Below, piece by piece: positions 8,744 through 18,916 of a DNA stretch of 64,000 bases (positions within the stretch are counted from its first letter, which is position 1; every line of letters starts with the position of its first letter). The notes under the pieces were generated by a model. It was not told where the DNA came from and made no database searches. It was given only the letters and a program-made list of their open reading frames with translations. The position numbers and the translations under genes are program-made. The stretch is from contig CATOSB010000002.1 of the NCBI GenBank assembly GCA_951812305.1, forward strand, positions 186,001 through 250,000, in the 5' to 3' direction. This stretch comes from an uncultured Paracoccaceae bacterium. GTDB taxonomy: Bacteria > Pseudomonadota > Alphaproteobacteria > Rhodobacterales > Rhodobacteraceae.

Positions 8744-9724
8744 ATGATGGCCGAAGAACTGGCTGATATTGAGCGTGCAAACACGCCCGAGGAAGTGCTG
8801 GCTGCGCTTCGCGATGATATGGGCCGTGACGGTTACCAGCGCGACTTGGACGAGGCACATGTCGCGACCTTTATTTCGCGCGGCAAAAAGCTGTTGGTGG
8901 TTTTCGAAACGCTGGAAAACGCTTTGCAGGTATCGCCAACGGGGCTGCCAGTAACGCTCGATTTTGTCGATGACAAGGGCTGGTCGCTTTTGCACGTTAC
9001 GTCCCGAGATGACAGTTGGTTCCGCGCTTCTTCGGTCTACGAATTTATCGACGAGCTGGTCGACGATTGCTTTTTCGAAGATTTCGATCAGGTGGCGTTT
9101 TATGGATCCGGCATGGGCGCCTACGGTGCCGCCGCGTTTTCGGTCGCCGCACCGGGGTCGAACGTTCTGGCCATCGCGCCACAGGCGACACTGGATTCAG
9201 ATCGTGCCGGTTGGGATATGAGGTTTCCCGATGCCAAGCGGTTGGTTTTCAATGACCGGTACGGATATGCGCCGGACATGGTTGAAGGTGCGAATAGGGT
9301 GACCATCCTTTTTGACCCCTTCCGCCCCTTGGATCACGTCCATGCAAGCCTGTTTCAGGGCCCGAATGTGTGGCGGATTCGCTGTCGGAATCTGGAAGGC
9401 ATGATCGAGCTGGCGCTTTTGGAGATGGGGCAATTGCACTCTGTTATCGAGGCGGCGAGCAACGGCACTTTGCGCGAAACCGACTTCTTTCAGATGCTGC
9501 GCAAACGGCGGGATCACGCGCGATACCTGCGGACGCTTTTCCACGCCTGTATGCGCCGCAACCGGCCTATTCTGGCCGCTTACCTTTGTAAAACCGTATT
9601 GGAGAAGCATGGCGGCGGACCGTTTTTTCGCAAGAACATGGTTGCCGTGAAGAAACTCATTTCACGTCGCGGACCCTTGCCGGACTGGCTGATGGATGAA
9701 AGCGAGTCGCCCGACGATCGCTAG
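8744..9724 (+). CDS. Alpha/beta-hydrolase-like protein lacking the nucleophile serine (326 aa)
   Basis: The protein is paralogous to the C-terminal domain of the giant glycosyltransferase (11942-18698): both have a VFE/VAF-like core strand, EFIDELVDD...FFEDFDQV, the nucleophile-elbow strand, then APGSNVLAIAPQATL. In the giant protein the elbow reads FYGASMGG; here it reads FYGSGMGA, so the central serine of GxSxG is glycine. It may be non-catalytic, for instance a binding protein, or use another residue. ATG 8744 follows AGTAGGGA; ATG 8747 is an alternative. Before the IS630 insertion it lay about 20 bases after the transferase-methyltransferase gene, so the two formed one operon. Confidence 0.75.
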   Translation: MMAEELADIERANTPEEVLAALRDDMGRDGYQRDLDEAHVATFISRGKKLLVVFETLENALQVSPTGLPVTLDFVDDKGWSLLHVTSRDDSWFRASSVYEFIDELVDDCFFEDFDQVAFYGSGMGAYGAAAFSVAAPGSNVLAIAPQATLDSDRAGWDMRFPDAKRLVFNDRYGYAPDMVEGANRVTILFDPFRPLDHVHASLFQGPNVWRIRCRNLEGMIELALLEMGQLHSVIEAASNGTLRETDFFQMLRKRRDHARYLRTLFHACMRRNRPILAAYLCKTVLEKHGGGPFFRKNMVAVKKLISRRGPLPDWLMDESESPDDR

Positions 9725-9780
9725 GTCTGGACGCGTTTTTTTTGGAAATGCCGGCGCTTGACATGGCGCTGTGGTACGTG

Positions 9781-9816
9781 CCGAAATCTTTTAAAGATTT
9801 CGGTGGCTTTGCCACC
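9781..9816. terminator. Tandem hairpins between convergent genes
   Basis: CCGAAATCTTT and AAAGATTTCGG form an 11-bp stem around a single T (9781-9803), directly followed by GGTGGC-TTT-GCCACC (9802-9816). The position between genes that converge from 9724 and 9887 fits a bidirectional terminator, although no long T run follows either stem. Confidence 0.5.
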
Positions 9817-9886
9817 CTATGCGCACGACTATTGCCTGTCCATTTCTGGTCAAAAAAGCAGCATTTACCGTCAATACCGTTCGGCA

Positions 9887-10825
9887 CTAACCAAGAGATT
9901 TCAAAGTCTTGAGCAATTTAAAGATTTCATCCAGCTGCGCTTTGTCAAAGCGTTTGGTAATGCCTGCATCGTCGGGTTTGCTAAGGTCTGATTCATCAAA
10001 AAGCGTTTCATAGTCCGGAAAATAGGTCGCGCGGATGGCGTCATTGCCGGTTTTGAACTTATTCAGAAACGCCCGTCGCTCGTCACTCGTGAACACATTT
10101 CCGCGGGTTGCGGGATCCTGAGGATAGAGTGCCGCGAGCGTTCGCTGCAGCTTTCTGGGATTGGCGATTTCTGTTGCGGCGGCAACCTGCAAAAGCTGCA
10201 CGCGCGCGATGCCGGGTGAGACGTTTACGTCATCACTGGCGCGTGGAGGCGGCGCGGGAAGGCCCATTTGGGTCAGCGCATCGGCGATGACATCTCCTCC
10301 GACCAGCCGGTCACGTTCCATCACGCGCGGGACCAATGTCGCATCGTCGGCCCGCCATTCCCGCAGCATGGCGTGATAGTCCGACCCGCTGCCATCAAAC
10401 TTGGCGATATAGTCGTCAATCGTTCCCACAAACCGGCCATTTTTCGATTTCTGCAGGAACATGGATTCGATGTATTTGTCCTGCCGCCTGAGATAAACAA
10501 GAACTTTCAGGGGCTTATCTGGCAGTGCGGGCAAAAGCGCACTCAGTTTCGCGGGCGAAAATCCATACAACATTTCACTGGATATCAGCGCGATCTTTTC
10601 TGGCCGCACTTCAAGTTCGCGGTTCATATGGGCACAGATATCGGGCAGGTCGTCACGTTTGCGGTTGAAGGCGATGGCCAGATCGTTGGCAGCCTCTTTT
10701 CCGGGCGGCGTGATATAGGCCAGACCCTGGGCGGACAACGCATCTGTCTCGGCCACCAGATATTTCTGCAAAGAGGACGTGCCCGATTTCGGCGTGCCGA
10801 TGTGAAGCCAGACCTCTTGAACCAT
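9887..10825 (-). CDS. PAPS-dependent sulfotransferase (312 aa)
   Basis: The N-terminus WLHIGTPKSGTSSLQKYL is the 5'-phosphosulfate-binding loop of sulfotransferases, and VLVYLRRQDKYIESMFLQ corresponds to the 3'-phosphate-binding segment with its Arg and Ser. Length is typical of bacterial carbohydrate sulfotransferases. It lies 4 bases after the family-2 transferase gene at 10830-11942, in the same minus-strand operon, so it probably sulfates the glycan those enzymes assemble. The acceptor is not predictable from the sequence. Confidence 0.88.
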   Translation of the reverse strand: MVQEVWLHIGTPKSGTSSLQKYLVAETDALSAQGLAYITPPGKEAANDLAIAFNRKRDDLPDICAHMNRELEVRPEKIALISSEMLYGFSPAKLSALLPALPDKPLKVLVYLRRQDKYIESMFLQKSKNGRFVGTIDDYIAKFDGSGSDYHAMLREWRADDATLVPRVMERDRLVGGDVIADALTQMGLPAPPPRASDDVNVSPGIARVQLLQVAAATEIANPRKLQRTLAALYPQDPATRGNVFTSDERRAFLNKFKTGNDAIRATYFPDYETLFDESDLSKPDDAGITKRFDKAQLDEIFKLLKTLKSLG

Positions 10826-10829
10826 CGAC

Positions 10830-11942
10830 CTAACTTGCCATCAGGTCGGGAACACGCTGAATGCGATCAAAAATCTCTTCCGGGATCGTGCCCGGGCCTT
10901 CATCCATGATCTGGCGGCTCAACAGATTCAGATGGCGCGAAATCAGGCGCTGGCGCGCAGAGGTGATATCCTCGAAAAACGTCTTCGTATCTGGGCGCGA
11001 CATCAGCCCGGCGATCTTTGCTTTGTGGCTGTTGATCGCGTCTTCCTGTTGGCGCGCAACACCTTCCAGCGCCATCAGGCGGTTATACTCATCGCGTGCG
11101 CGCACAAGGTTTCGCTGGATCGAGCGGTCTTCTTCCATGTTGAAGTTCATGCGCAGCCAATAGGCCAGCCCCTGATCACGGTCGACATGGTTTACCCGGC
11201 CACGGTCGCGTTTCACAACGAAGCTTTCGGCAGACCGACAGGCATAGTGGTTCAGCGTCACCAGATCGTAACCGTGGCTGTGCGTACCGAACCGCCATCC
11301 CGTATCGATGAACTTGTCCAGAACCGGACGACCACAGCCGTCGACCCAGCGGATATCTTCGTCGCCGCCGGGATTGAGCGGGCGATGTACGCCGATGCGG
11401 GTGAATTTGCCGATCTTGTGCGGGCCCTTGTTGCTCCAGATCGATTTGACCGCCCATGCTTGTGTTGGCGTCGGGCAGAATTTTGGCGCGCATAGTGGAA
11501 ATTGTTCGGTCACAAATTCAGGGCTGTATTTGGTGACATCCGCATTGCCGAACAACCGCCATTGCATCGAGATCACGTCGACGTCGCCGACCGCCTCGAT
11601 CAGTGCATCAAGCGTGCCGTCGCCTGCATGGACGTTCACAAACTCATCGACATCCGCGACCATGACCCAATCGGCATCTTGCACCTGATCGAGGTCTTCA
11701 GCGAACCGCAGCGCGCCTTTTTGCGGGTTATGATTGCCCTTCATTTCCAAATAGGGGTTGTTGCGGCGGGTCAGGATGCCGTGACGCTGCAACAGGTCGA
11801 GCATCTCGACCGTTCCGTCGTCGCAATCATTTGTAAAGACAAGGAAATCGGTAAACCCGATGGAACGGTGATAGGCAACCCATTCAAGGATAAAGGGCGC
11901 CTCGTTCTTCATGCATGTGACGATCAGGCGGTTTGGTCCCAT
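10830..11942 (-). CDS. Family-2 glycosyltransferase (370 aa)
   Basis: RLIVTCMKNEAPFILEWVAYH, FTNDCDDGT, the metal site VADVDEFVNVHAG, MQWRLFGNADV and NHYACRSAESFVVKRDRGRVNH place it in the same subgroup as the other transferases here and close to the family-2 domain of the giant protein. Its ATG overlaps the TAA of the upstream giant gene (TAATG), implying translational coupling, and it precedes the sulfotransferase by 4 bases. The IS982 insertion in the giant gene probably reduces or re-routes its transcription. Confidence 0.9.
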   Translation of the reverse strand: MGPNRLIVTCMKNEAPFILEWVAYHRSIGFTDFLVFTNDCDDGTVEMLDLLQRHGILTRRNNPYLEMKGNHNPQKGALRFAEDLDQVQDADWVMVADVDEFVNVHAGDGTLDALIEAVGDVDVISMQWRLFGNADVTKYSPEFVTEQFPLCAPKFCPTPTQAWAVKSIWSNKGPHKIGKFTRIGVHRPLNPGGDEDIRWVDGCGRPVLDKFIDTGWRFGTHSHGYDLVTLNHYACRSAESFVVKRDRGRVNHVDRDQGLAYWLRMNFNMEEDRSIQRNLVRARDEYNRLMALEGVARQQEDAINSHKAKIAGLMSRPDTKTFFEDITSARQRLISRHLNLLSRQIMDEGPGTIPEEIFDRIQRVPDLMAS

Positions 11943-12575
11943 TATTCGGCCGCCTCTTTTCGTTCCATTTCTTCCAGCCGCTCCTGCAATTTCGCCAAAG
12001 TCCGGCGGATGTTCACCGCCTTGCGTTTTTTCAGCGTGTATTCGCAGATACGGATTGCGGATTTGATCTTGCCGCGCTTTTCCGCCTCCATCAGCAGGTC
12101 ATGCTGGAACCGGGGCAGATCGTTGCGCGCACGGAACAGGCGATAGAACAATTTCGGCGTCAGCGATCCGTCGGCGGCGGCGTAAAGCAGCTCTTTCATG
12201 ATATCCATGACCACGAAGGCGTTGGGGATCTGATGGCCCATGAACGGCGTGTGCAGCCAGTTGACGTTGTCGCCCTCAATCCGGCTGATCTGGTCGTAGT
12301 CCGGCTTGTAGTAAGGGTCACCGAGAATGAAGATGTCGCTGGCGGTTTCGGTCAGGCCGACAACGTCGTTATAGCGCCCTTCCCAATCCAGTTTCTGGGT
12401 CCAGCCCCAGCGATCTTCGTTGGGCAGAATTCGACGGCTGAGGGTGGATTGCGGGGCAAGCGCCAGAACGCGCGACCCCGGTGCGCAACTCTGGTAAGCC
12501 AGAGCCGCGTAACCGCCCATCGACGCACCGTAAAACAACCCCGATTCTGGATAAGACGTTGGCGTCACCAGTGCA

Positions 12576-13016
12576 CTACTCGACAGAATTTTTTCGTAGT
12601 TTTTTGATTCGTTTTTTACGATACTCGTTGACCCTTTTTCGCAGAGGGTTGCGATGAGGGATTTCCACCATTGTTATGGAAATGATCCTCGGTTCTCTCA
12701 AAGCCTCATTTGGCTCCAGTTCAACGGCAATTCCGCCAAACTCTCCAAGAAATAGAACATTTGAAACGGTTTCGTGATCTGCTTTGAATGTATCAGGGTC
12801 ATTTTTCCGTACGTGTTTCGGGATGATCACCTGAAAGGGAGTGGCAGCCATCAGATCGAGCACAAGTGTCATGGTTCTTTTAGGGAGCGCAGCCAGTTCA
12901 TTGAGCTTATCCGTGAGGGCGTAGAAACGGTTGGGGTCCTCTTCCATCATGTCGAACATGAGGTCCCGGATCTTCTCATAAGCGAGATCTTCGTTGATTG
13001 GGAAGTTGTTCTCCAT
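12576..13016 (-). CDS. IS982 passenger protein, unknown function (146 aa)
   Basis: This gene is divergent from the transposase, with ATG at 13016 after an AAAGG. A longer frame from 13142 would overlap the transposase start and is less likely. The protein begins MENNFPINEDLAYEKIRDL, has an acidic, helical N-terminal half, a hydrophobic centre (LVLDLMAATPFQVIIP) and a very basic tail (RVNEYRKKRIKKLRK). I do not recognise the family. It is intact and identical in copy 2 within this reading frame, so it is probably selected as part of the element; regulation of transposition or a host-interaction role is only a guess. Confidence 0.6.
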   Translation of the reverse strand: MENNFPINEDLAYEKIRDLMFDMMEEDPNRFYALTDKLNELAALPKRTMTLVLDLMAATPFQVIIPKHVRKNDPDTFKADHETVSNVLFLGEFGGIAVELEPNEALREPRIISITMVEIPHRNPLRKRVNEYRKKRIKKLRKNSVE

Positions 13017-13102
13017 GGCGCGCACCTTTTGCCCCGTGTTGACCAGCCTGAATGCCCCCGTGATTAGTATGGGGTGAGAGGGGTTTCCAAGTACGTTGCC
13101 CC

Positions 13103-14038
13103 ATGATTCAAGGTTCAAAAGCGACACAATATGGACCGCCACTCATGTCGATCACTAACACCGCACTTTTTGTCTGTCTCGATGATTTTGCAAAAACCTA
13201 CGAGGACTGGGAGCGCCACCGGTTGATCCCCTCGGGTCGTCAGAGGCTTCGCTCCGGCAAGCTGACCCTGGGGGAGAGCCTGTTCATCATGGTCTTGTTT
13301 CACTTGTCGCCGTTCAAGGACTTCAAACATTATTGGATTTATGGCGTTGAGCAGAAATACCGTGACTGCTTTGGCACCCTCCCGAGCTATGGTCGGTTTG
13401 TCAGCCTCATGCCAAGATTAATGGTGCCGTTTTGCATACTGCTGCACTGCTTCAGCGGTGAAAAAACCGGCGTCTATTTTGCCGACAGCACTAAGCTCGC
13501 GGTCTGCCACAATGCCCGCATTAATCGAAACAAGGTCTTCAAGGGGCTGGCAAAGCGCGGTCGCAGCACAATGGGCTGGTTCTTTGGCTTCAAACTGCAT
13601 CTAATCATCAACAACAAGGGGGAGATCATGGCCGTCAAAATCACGGCAGGTAATGTCGATGATCGAAAGCCGTTTGAAGCCATGATCGCGGGCCTCGAAG
13701 GCAAAATATTTGCTGATAAGGGCTATATCTCCAAATCCCTCTTCCAACGGCTCTGGCAGCGTGGCCTCCACCTCGTCACCGGCATTCGCCGCAACATGAA
13801 AAACTATCTCCTGCCAATCCTGAACAAAATCCTGTTGCGAAGGCGGTTCATCATCGAAACTCTGTTCGATAAGTTGAAAACCAGCATGGGACTGGAACAC
13901 ACTCGACACAGATCGCCTGCCAACGCATTCGTACACCTCATCTCGTGTGTCGCAGCCTATATGCTCGGGAAAACCAAAGTTAAAATGGGACCCATAACCG
14001 TGCCGGAAACAATCAGGCAGGTCGAATACCAGATATAG
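13103..14038 (+). CDS. IS982-family transposase (311 aa), copy 1
   Basis: The DDE signature segments are [16 protein letters not shown] with [14 protein letters not shown], the second Asp in [11 protein letters not shown], and [15 protein letters not shown] with EHTRHRS near the end, all diagnostic of IS982. The ATG at 13103 is used here; an internal ATG at 13145 (MSITNTALF) is also close to the usual family start. The gene is full length and uninterrupted. Confidence 0.95.
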   Translation: MIQGSKATQYGPPLMSITNTALFVCLDDFAKTYEDWERHRLIPSGRQRLRSGKLTLGESLFIMVLFHLSPFKDFKHYWIYGVEQKYRDCFGTLPSYGRFVSLMPRLMVPFCILLHCFSGEKTGVYFADSTKLAVCHNARINRNKVFKGLAKRGRSTMGWFFGFKLHLIINNKGEIMAVKITAGNVDDRKPFEAMIAGLEGKIFADKGYISKSLFQRLWQRGLHLVTGIRRNMKNYLLPILNKILLRRRFIIETLFDKLKTSMGLEHTRHRSPANAFVHLISCVAAYMLGKTKVKMGPITVPETIRQVEYQI

Positions 14039-17000
14039 CGCTTATCCAGAACTCAGGTTAAAACAGGATTTCATCGAATTGCTCGAAGAAGCCCTGATCG
14101 CGCAAAGCTTCAAAGGCGTCATGCACGAACTCCTGCCGGAACCAATTGCGCTGTACCGCCATGACGCCCAGAACGGAGCATTTCATGTCCTGCAACAGAA
14201 CTTTGAATCCCCATGGCCAGCGCTGGCCTTCTGCCCGGGCGATCGAGATATTGTCGAACGCAACCACCAGCCGTTTGGATTGCGGCACGAACATCAATGC
14301 ATTTTCCGGGCCCTCCCAAAGGAAACCCTTGGCGCTTTCGGCAAATCCGCGCGCATCGTTGAATCGTTCGTGCACTGGTTCAGTGGCCGCCGAGGGCGGC
14401 GGTGCAGCCATGCGCAAACTTGTAAGCGGCGCAGCATTGCTGATTTTCAGCGGTTCCTTGGCCGCCTGAACGGACGCGCGGCGTTCCTGTTCGTCGGTGT
14501 TGGCCTCGGCCTCTGCCTCCTTGGCGATGGCGAGCGCGTCAGGGCGTCCAGGCGTGACAAGTTCGTCCCACAGCGCCTTGTATTCAGGTTGTTTTTTCAG
14601 ATGATCGACACGTACCTCGTGCCATTCGACCGCCTCGGTGTGCAGCTTGGCCAGTACCGGATCGGCCCCGAATTCATCGAGAACCGCGTTCATCCCGGGC
14701 AAGCGGGCGTGAATGCGGCTGTCGGTTTCGGACGTGTAGTTCCGGCGGGTCCAGTATTCGACGCCCTGATCCTGATCGGTGTGGTTGATGCGCCCACGTT
14801 CGCGTTTCACAAGGAAACTGTCGGCAGAACGCAGGATGTAGTGGTTCAGCGTCGCGAGGCGGTAGCCCAACGAGCGTTTGGTTGATCGCCAACCGTTATT
14901 GGTTAGCAGCATGTCAGGCATCGCGCGACCAGAGCCGTTGACCCAGCGCACCTCGTCCTCTTCCCCGTCGTCAATGCCCAAGGGGCGGTGAACGCCGATG
15001 CGGGTATAGGGCGAGGATTTGTGGAACATCGACTTGAAGCCCCAGCCAAGGCGCGGTTTCGGGATGAATTCCGGCGCGCAATTGTTGAATTGCTCGATGA
15101 TCGGCTTGTCTTCGTATTCGTGGATGTCGCGATTGCCGAAGAACTTCCAGGTGAAGGATATCACGTTTGGATAGTTCGAGGCGCGAAACAGGTCGCTGAA
15201 CGTGCCGTCGCCGACATGGATGTTGACGAATTCATCGCAATCGATGGTCAAAACCCAGTTCGCGTCCTGGTAACATTTCTGTTTCAGCGCGTCTTTCAGC
15301 GCAACATGCTGGGGCTTTTTATTGCCCCTCTTGTCCCAAGGATTGTCGACCCGTGTGACATGGCCCAGATCGGCCAAACGGTCGAGCATTGCGTTGGTGT
15401 TGTCGGTGCAATCATTGGTGTAGATCAGGAAGTGGTCGACGCCGATAGATTTGTGATAAGCGACCCATTCGAGGATAAAGGGTGCCTCGTTCTTCATCGA
15501 AGTAACGACGAGAATCTTTGAGTTATCAATCTCTTGCTCGGGATCTTTCAGGTAACCTGTGATCTCTCCGGTGCGCCCCTCCAGATTGTCGATGCTTTGC
15601 TGCGCCTCGGGTGACTGGTTTAGCCGCATCAGCGGCATTTCGTCCATCGCCTTGGGTCTCTGGATTACAACATCGGGATTGTTCGAGCTTTCGGGCTGTT
15701 CCAAATCGTCATTGTCATTGGCGCCGACCGCGGCCGGCGGTTGGGCCGCGGCAGGAACTTCACCGCGGGTTGATAGAAAAACCGGCGCGGGATCTTCTTT
15801 CGCCGCCCCTTCACCAATGTCGTAGTGCATCGGCGGTACTTCGTCGGGCGTCACGTTGCGCGGCGCCTCTTTGTAGACGGCGGCCTTTTCCTCGGCCTTG
15901 GCGCGAATCTTGGCGATACGCTCAGGTGGTTTTTGCGCAAGCAATTCCTCCTGTGTGGGCGATCCGGGGGGTGGCTGATCGGGGATCGGCGACAGCGTCG
16001 GGTCGATCCGGTGCCGCAACAAGCCACGGCCCAAAAGGCTGTCGGGGTGCGGAATGCCCTCGTGATGGGTGATGATCCGGCGGCGAATGCGGCGGTTCCA
16101 AAGGTGGACCCCGAAACAGCCGCGCCCGACGCGATCTGACAAATCAGTGCCGGGTTCTAGAAGGTCACGGCGATCTTTGAAGCTGACCGGATAAAACGCC
16201 TCTTGCGGCAGCGTGTATTCCTCTTCGCCGGTTTCTTTCAGGAAATGGGTCAGTGCCGCGGGCCCCCAGACCCCCCAGGGCAGTTCGGTGACGTGTTCCG
16301 GTGTGCCTTTATCATGTAAATCCTGCAGCCGCGCCCTTTCGTCGTCTTTGACCCAGGGCGGAATCGGGTATTCATTCTTGCAGAATTCCATCAACGCATT
16401 CAGCGTCTTACTGTCTTTAGGGAAACCAAGAACCGCACCGCAAACGAGCCTCGGCGGTTTTTCCCAGCCATAGACAAACGGCGTTTCGAACCGCCAAGGT
16501 TTGACGCACAGAACATCGGCGTCGATCCAGATCACGTCTTCGTCTTTCAGCATCCAGTAACGGAAAACATCGGAATGCAGCGCCGGGGAGCCGGAATTCT
16601 TGTGCTGAATATAGTTTTCCTGCGGAAAGACCTTGTTTGCATCGCGCACTTCGATGCCGTCCGGCACACGATCAACGCCTTTATAGGTGTAGAGCACAAC
16701 CCGATGGCCGAAATCGCGAAAGGACAACAGGCAGACCTGTTCAAGGAAACTGAGTGTCCCACCAATCCAGAGAGCCGCGACCGTCGGCAATGTCGGGTCA
16801 ATGGGGCGGCGTTCCATCGGTTCCTTACTGTCGGCAGGAGCCGCGCGCATGGCGGTGCGAATTTCGTCCATCGACGGCAATTTTGGTTCATCGGCGACGA
16901 GCGAGAGCGCCGGTTGTTCCTGAACAGCGGCTTCTTTGGCGGCCATTGCTTCCTGATGAGCTTTCAAGTCATCTTCTATCGGGGCTTCGGTTGGGTCGAC

Positions 17001-18916
17001 CCCGTGACGCGCCAATGCGCGGCCCACGAAACTTTGCGGGTCCACAACGCCGCCATCGTCGGCAAATATCTTTCGCCGCAGTCGGCGATTCCAGAGGTGG
17101 ACGCCATAGGCCTGATTAGTCAGACGGTCGTCGATCATGTGACCCGGTTTCAGCAGTTCGCGGCGCGAGGAATACGGGATCGGGAAGAACACCTGTTCAT
17201 TTTGCGCGTGTTCGATCTCACCGGTGTCACGCAAGAACCAGGTCAGCGCGGCTGGCCCCCAGACGCCCCATTTCAGCTCTGATACATGCACCGGATCGCC
17301 AGCGGCCTTCGCCTCTTCCAGACGTTTCCTTTCGCCATCATCAGCCCAGGGCGGGATCGGATACTCATCGACACAGAACTCGTTGAGTTTCTTCAAAGTT
17401 TTCGAATTCTTCGGTAAGCCCAATACAGCGTTGCAGGTCTGGTCGTCCTGTGCTTCCCAGCCAAAGACCCAGGGCGTTTCGAAATCCCAGGGCTTGAGGC
17501 AGAGCATGTCGGCATCGACCCATATGACATCCTCGAGCTCCAGCATCTTGTAGCGAAAGGCGTCGGCGTGAATTGCCGGGCTGCCGGTGCGTTTGTGGCG
17601 GATGAAATTCTCGTTCGGAAAGACGGTGTTGGCATCGCGCAGCTCAATTCCCTCAGGTACACCGCGTATCGGGCCGTAAACATAAAGCACCACGCGATGT
17701 CCGTAATCGCGGAACGAATTAAGGCACATCTGCTCCAGAAAACTCAGGTTACCGATCCAAAGCGTCGCCACGACTGGCAGGTTCGGGTCAATCGGCTTGC
17801 GCTGCATTCGCACTTCGGCGGGCACGAACGCTGGCGTGGCGTGGTGCCCCCGCGAATGGGGTGGTGCCTTTGCGGGCGCGGCCGTCGCCGGTGCGGATGT
17901 GACGGATTCTGCGCCAAGTAAGGGCGCAGCTCGCTGATCCACATTGTGTTCGCGCAATTTGCGACCCAGGAAACTGTCTTCGGGCGCGAAACCATCGGAG
18001 GTTGCCAAAATCCACTTACTCAGCCGGCGCGCCCACAAATGCGCACCATACGAGTTTTGCAGCCGATCCTCGACGTTAACACCGGATTCCAGAACATCGC
18101 GGCGGTTCCGGAATGTGATCGGATAGAATGCCTCTTCCGCCATGGCAAAGTCGACTTCCGATGTCTGGCGCAGGAAATACGTCAGCGGCGAAAGCCCCCA
18201 GACATCCAGCGGTTGTTCGCTGACATGCAAAGGCGTGCCGGAATCATCCTCTTTCCACGGGTTTTTGGGGTAATCGCTGGCGCAGAAAGCGTTCAATTTC
18301 GCCAACGTCTTGGAAAAGCGCGGAAGGCCAAGCGCGCCGGTGCCCATCTGGCTGTCTTTCCGGTTCCAGCCGAAAACCCATTGGTCCGTGAAATCCCAAG
18401 GTTTCAGGCACAGCATATCGAGATCGACCCAAATGATGTTCTGAACTTCCAGAAGCGCATAGCGAAACGCATAGGAATGGGGCGCCGGCGAACCGGTGTC
18501 TTTGTTGATCACCCGATCGGTTCGGGGATAGATCAGGGCAGCGTCCAGCACCTCTACCCCGGGTGGGGCGTTTGGTACGTCATCATAGGAATAAAGAATT
18601 GTCCGGTGGCCATGATCGACGAAGCTTTTGAGACAAAGCTGTTCGATGTAACTCAGACGATCGCCAATCCAAAGCGACGCGACGATGGGGCGCTTCATCG
18701 GTTGCACTCTCTTTTCATTTTCGTGCCGATCTTACCTGCCGGCCCTGACTGCTCGTACGAATTATCGCCCAATTCACATCATTTGGTGAAAAAGGCCCTG
18801 CCATTAACCAAATCTACGCCCACAGACCCCCAAAAAACAACCCGAGTTTGTTGAAAATTCTTGTTTAATACCCGTTGAACACGCAGAAACGACCCAAAAC
18901 GAGCTCATCCGGCGAA

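Larger units (their letters stand above)
12538..14058 (+). mobile_element. IS982-family element with passenger gene, copy 1 (1521 bp)
   Basis: The terminal inverted repeats start ACCCCGATTCTGGATAAG and ACCTGAGTTCTGGATAAG and are flanked by the 7-bp duplication TAAAACA (12531-12537, 14059-14065). It carries a transposase on the plus strand and an extra gene on the minus strand, making it about 500 bp longer than the usual ~1-kb IS982. Copy 2 (35874-37394) differs at only a few bases. Confidence 0.94.
11942..18698 (-). pseudogene. Giant multi-domain glycosyltransferase, split by IS982
   Basis: Three tandem DXD-type transferase domains begin near residues 5, 312 and 642. Each has the pattern LWIG..LS(F/Y)(L/I)EQ, TGSPA, IWVDxDxLC or IWIDADVLC, and VWGLSPLTYFLR-like segments. 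A Pro/Ala/Glu-rich linker (about 900-1060) leads to a family-2 transferase (TSMKNEAPFILEW, TIDCDEF), then a hydrolase-like domain from about 1469 with the nucleophile elbow FYGASMGG. Positions are from GTG 18707; ATG 18698, eight bases after AGAGAG, is preferred. The frame stops at the IS982 boundary (14059). Removing 12538-14058 and one TAAAACA copy joins ...DEILF to YGASMGG and restores an open frame of about 1745 residues. The gene was probably one polypeptide assembling several sugars on a surface glycan; it is now split within the last domain. Confidence 0.9.
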
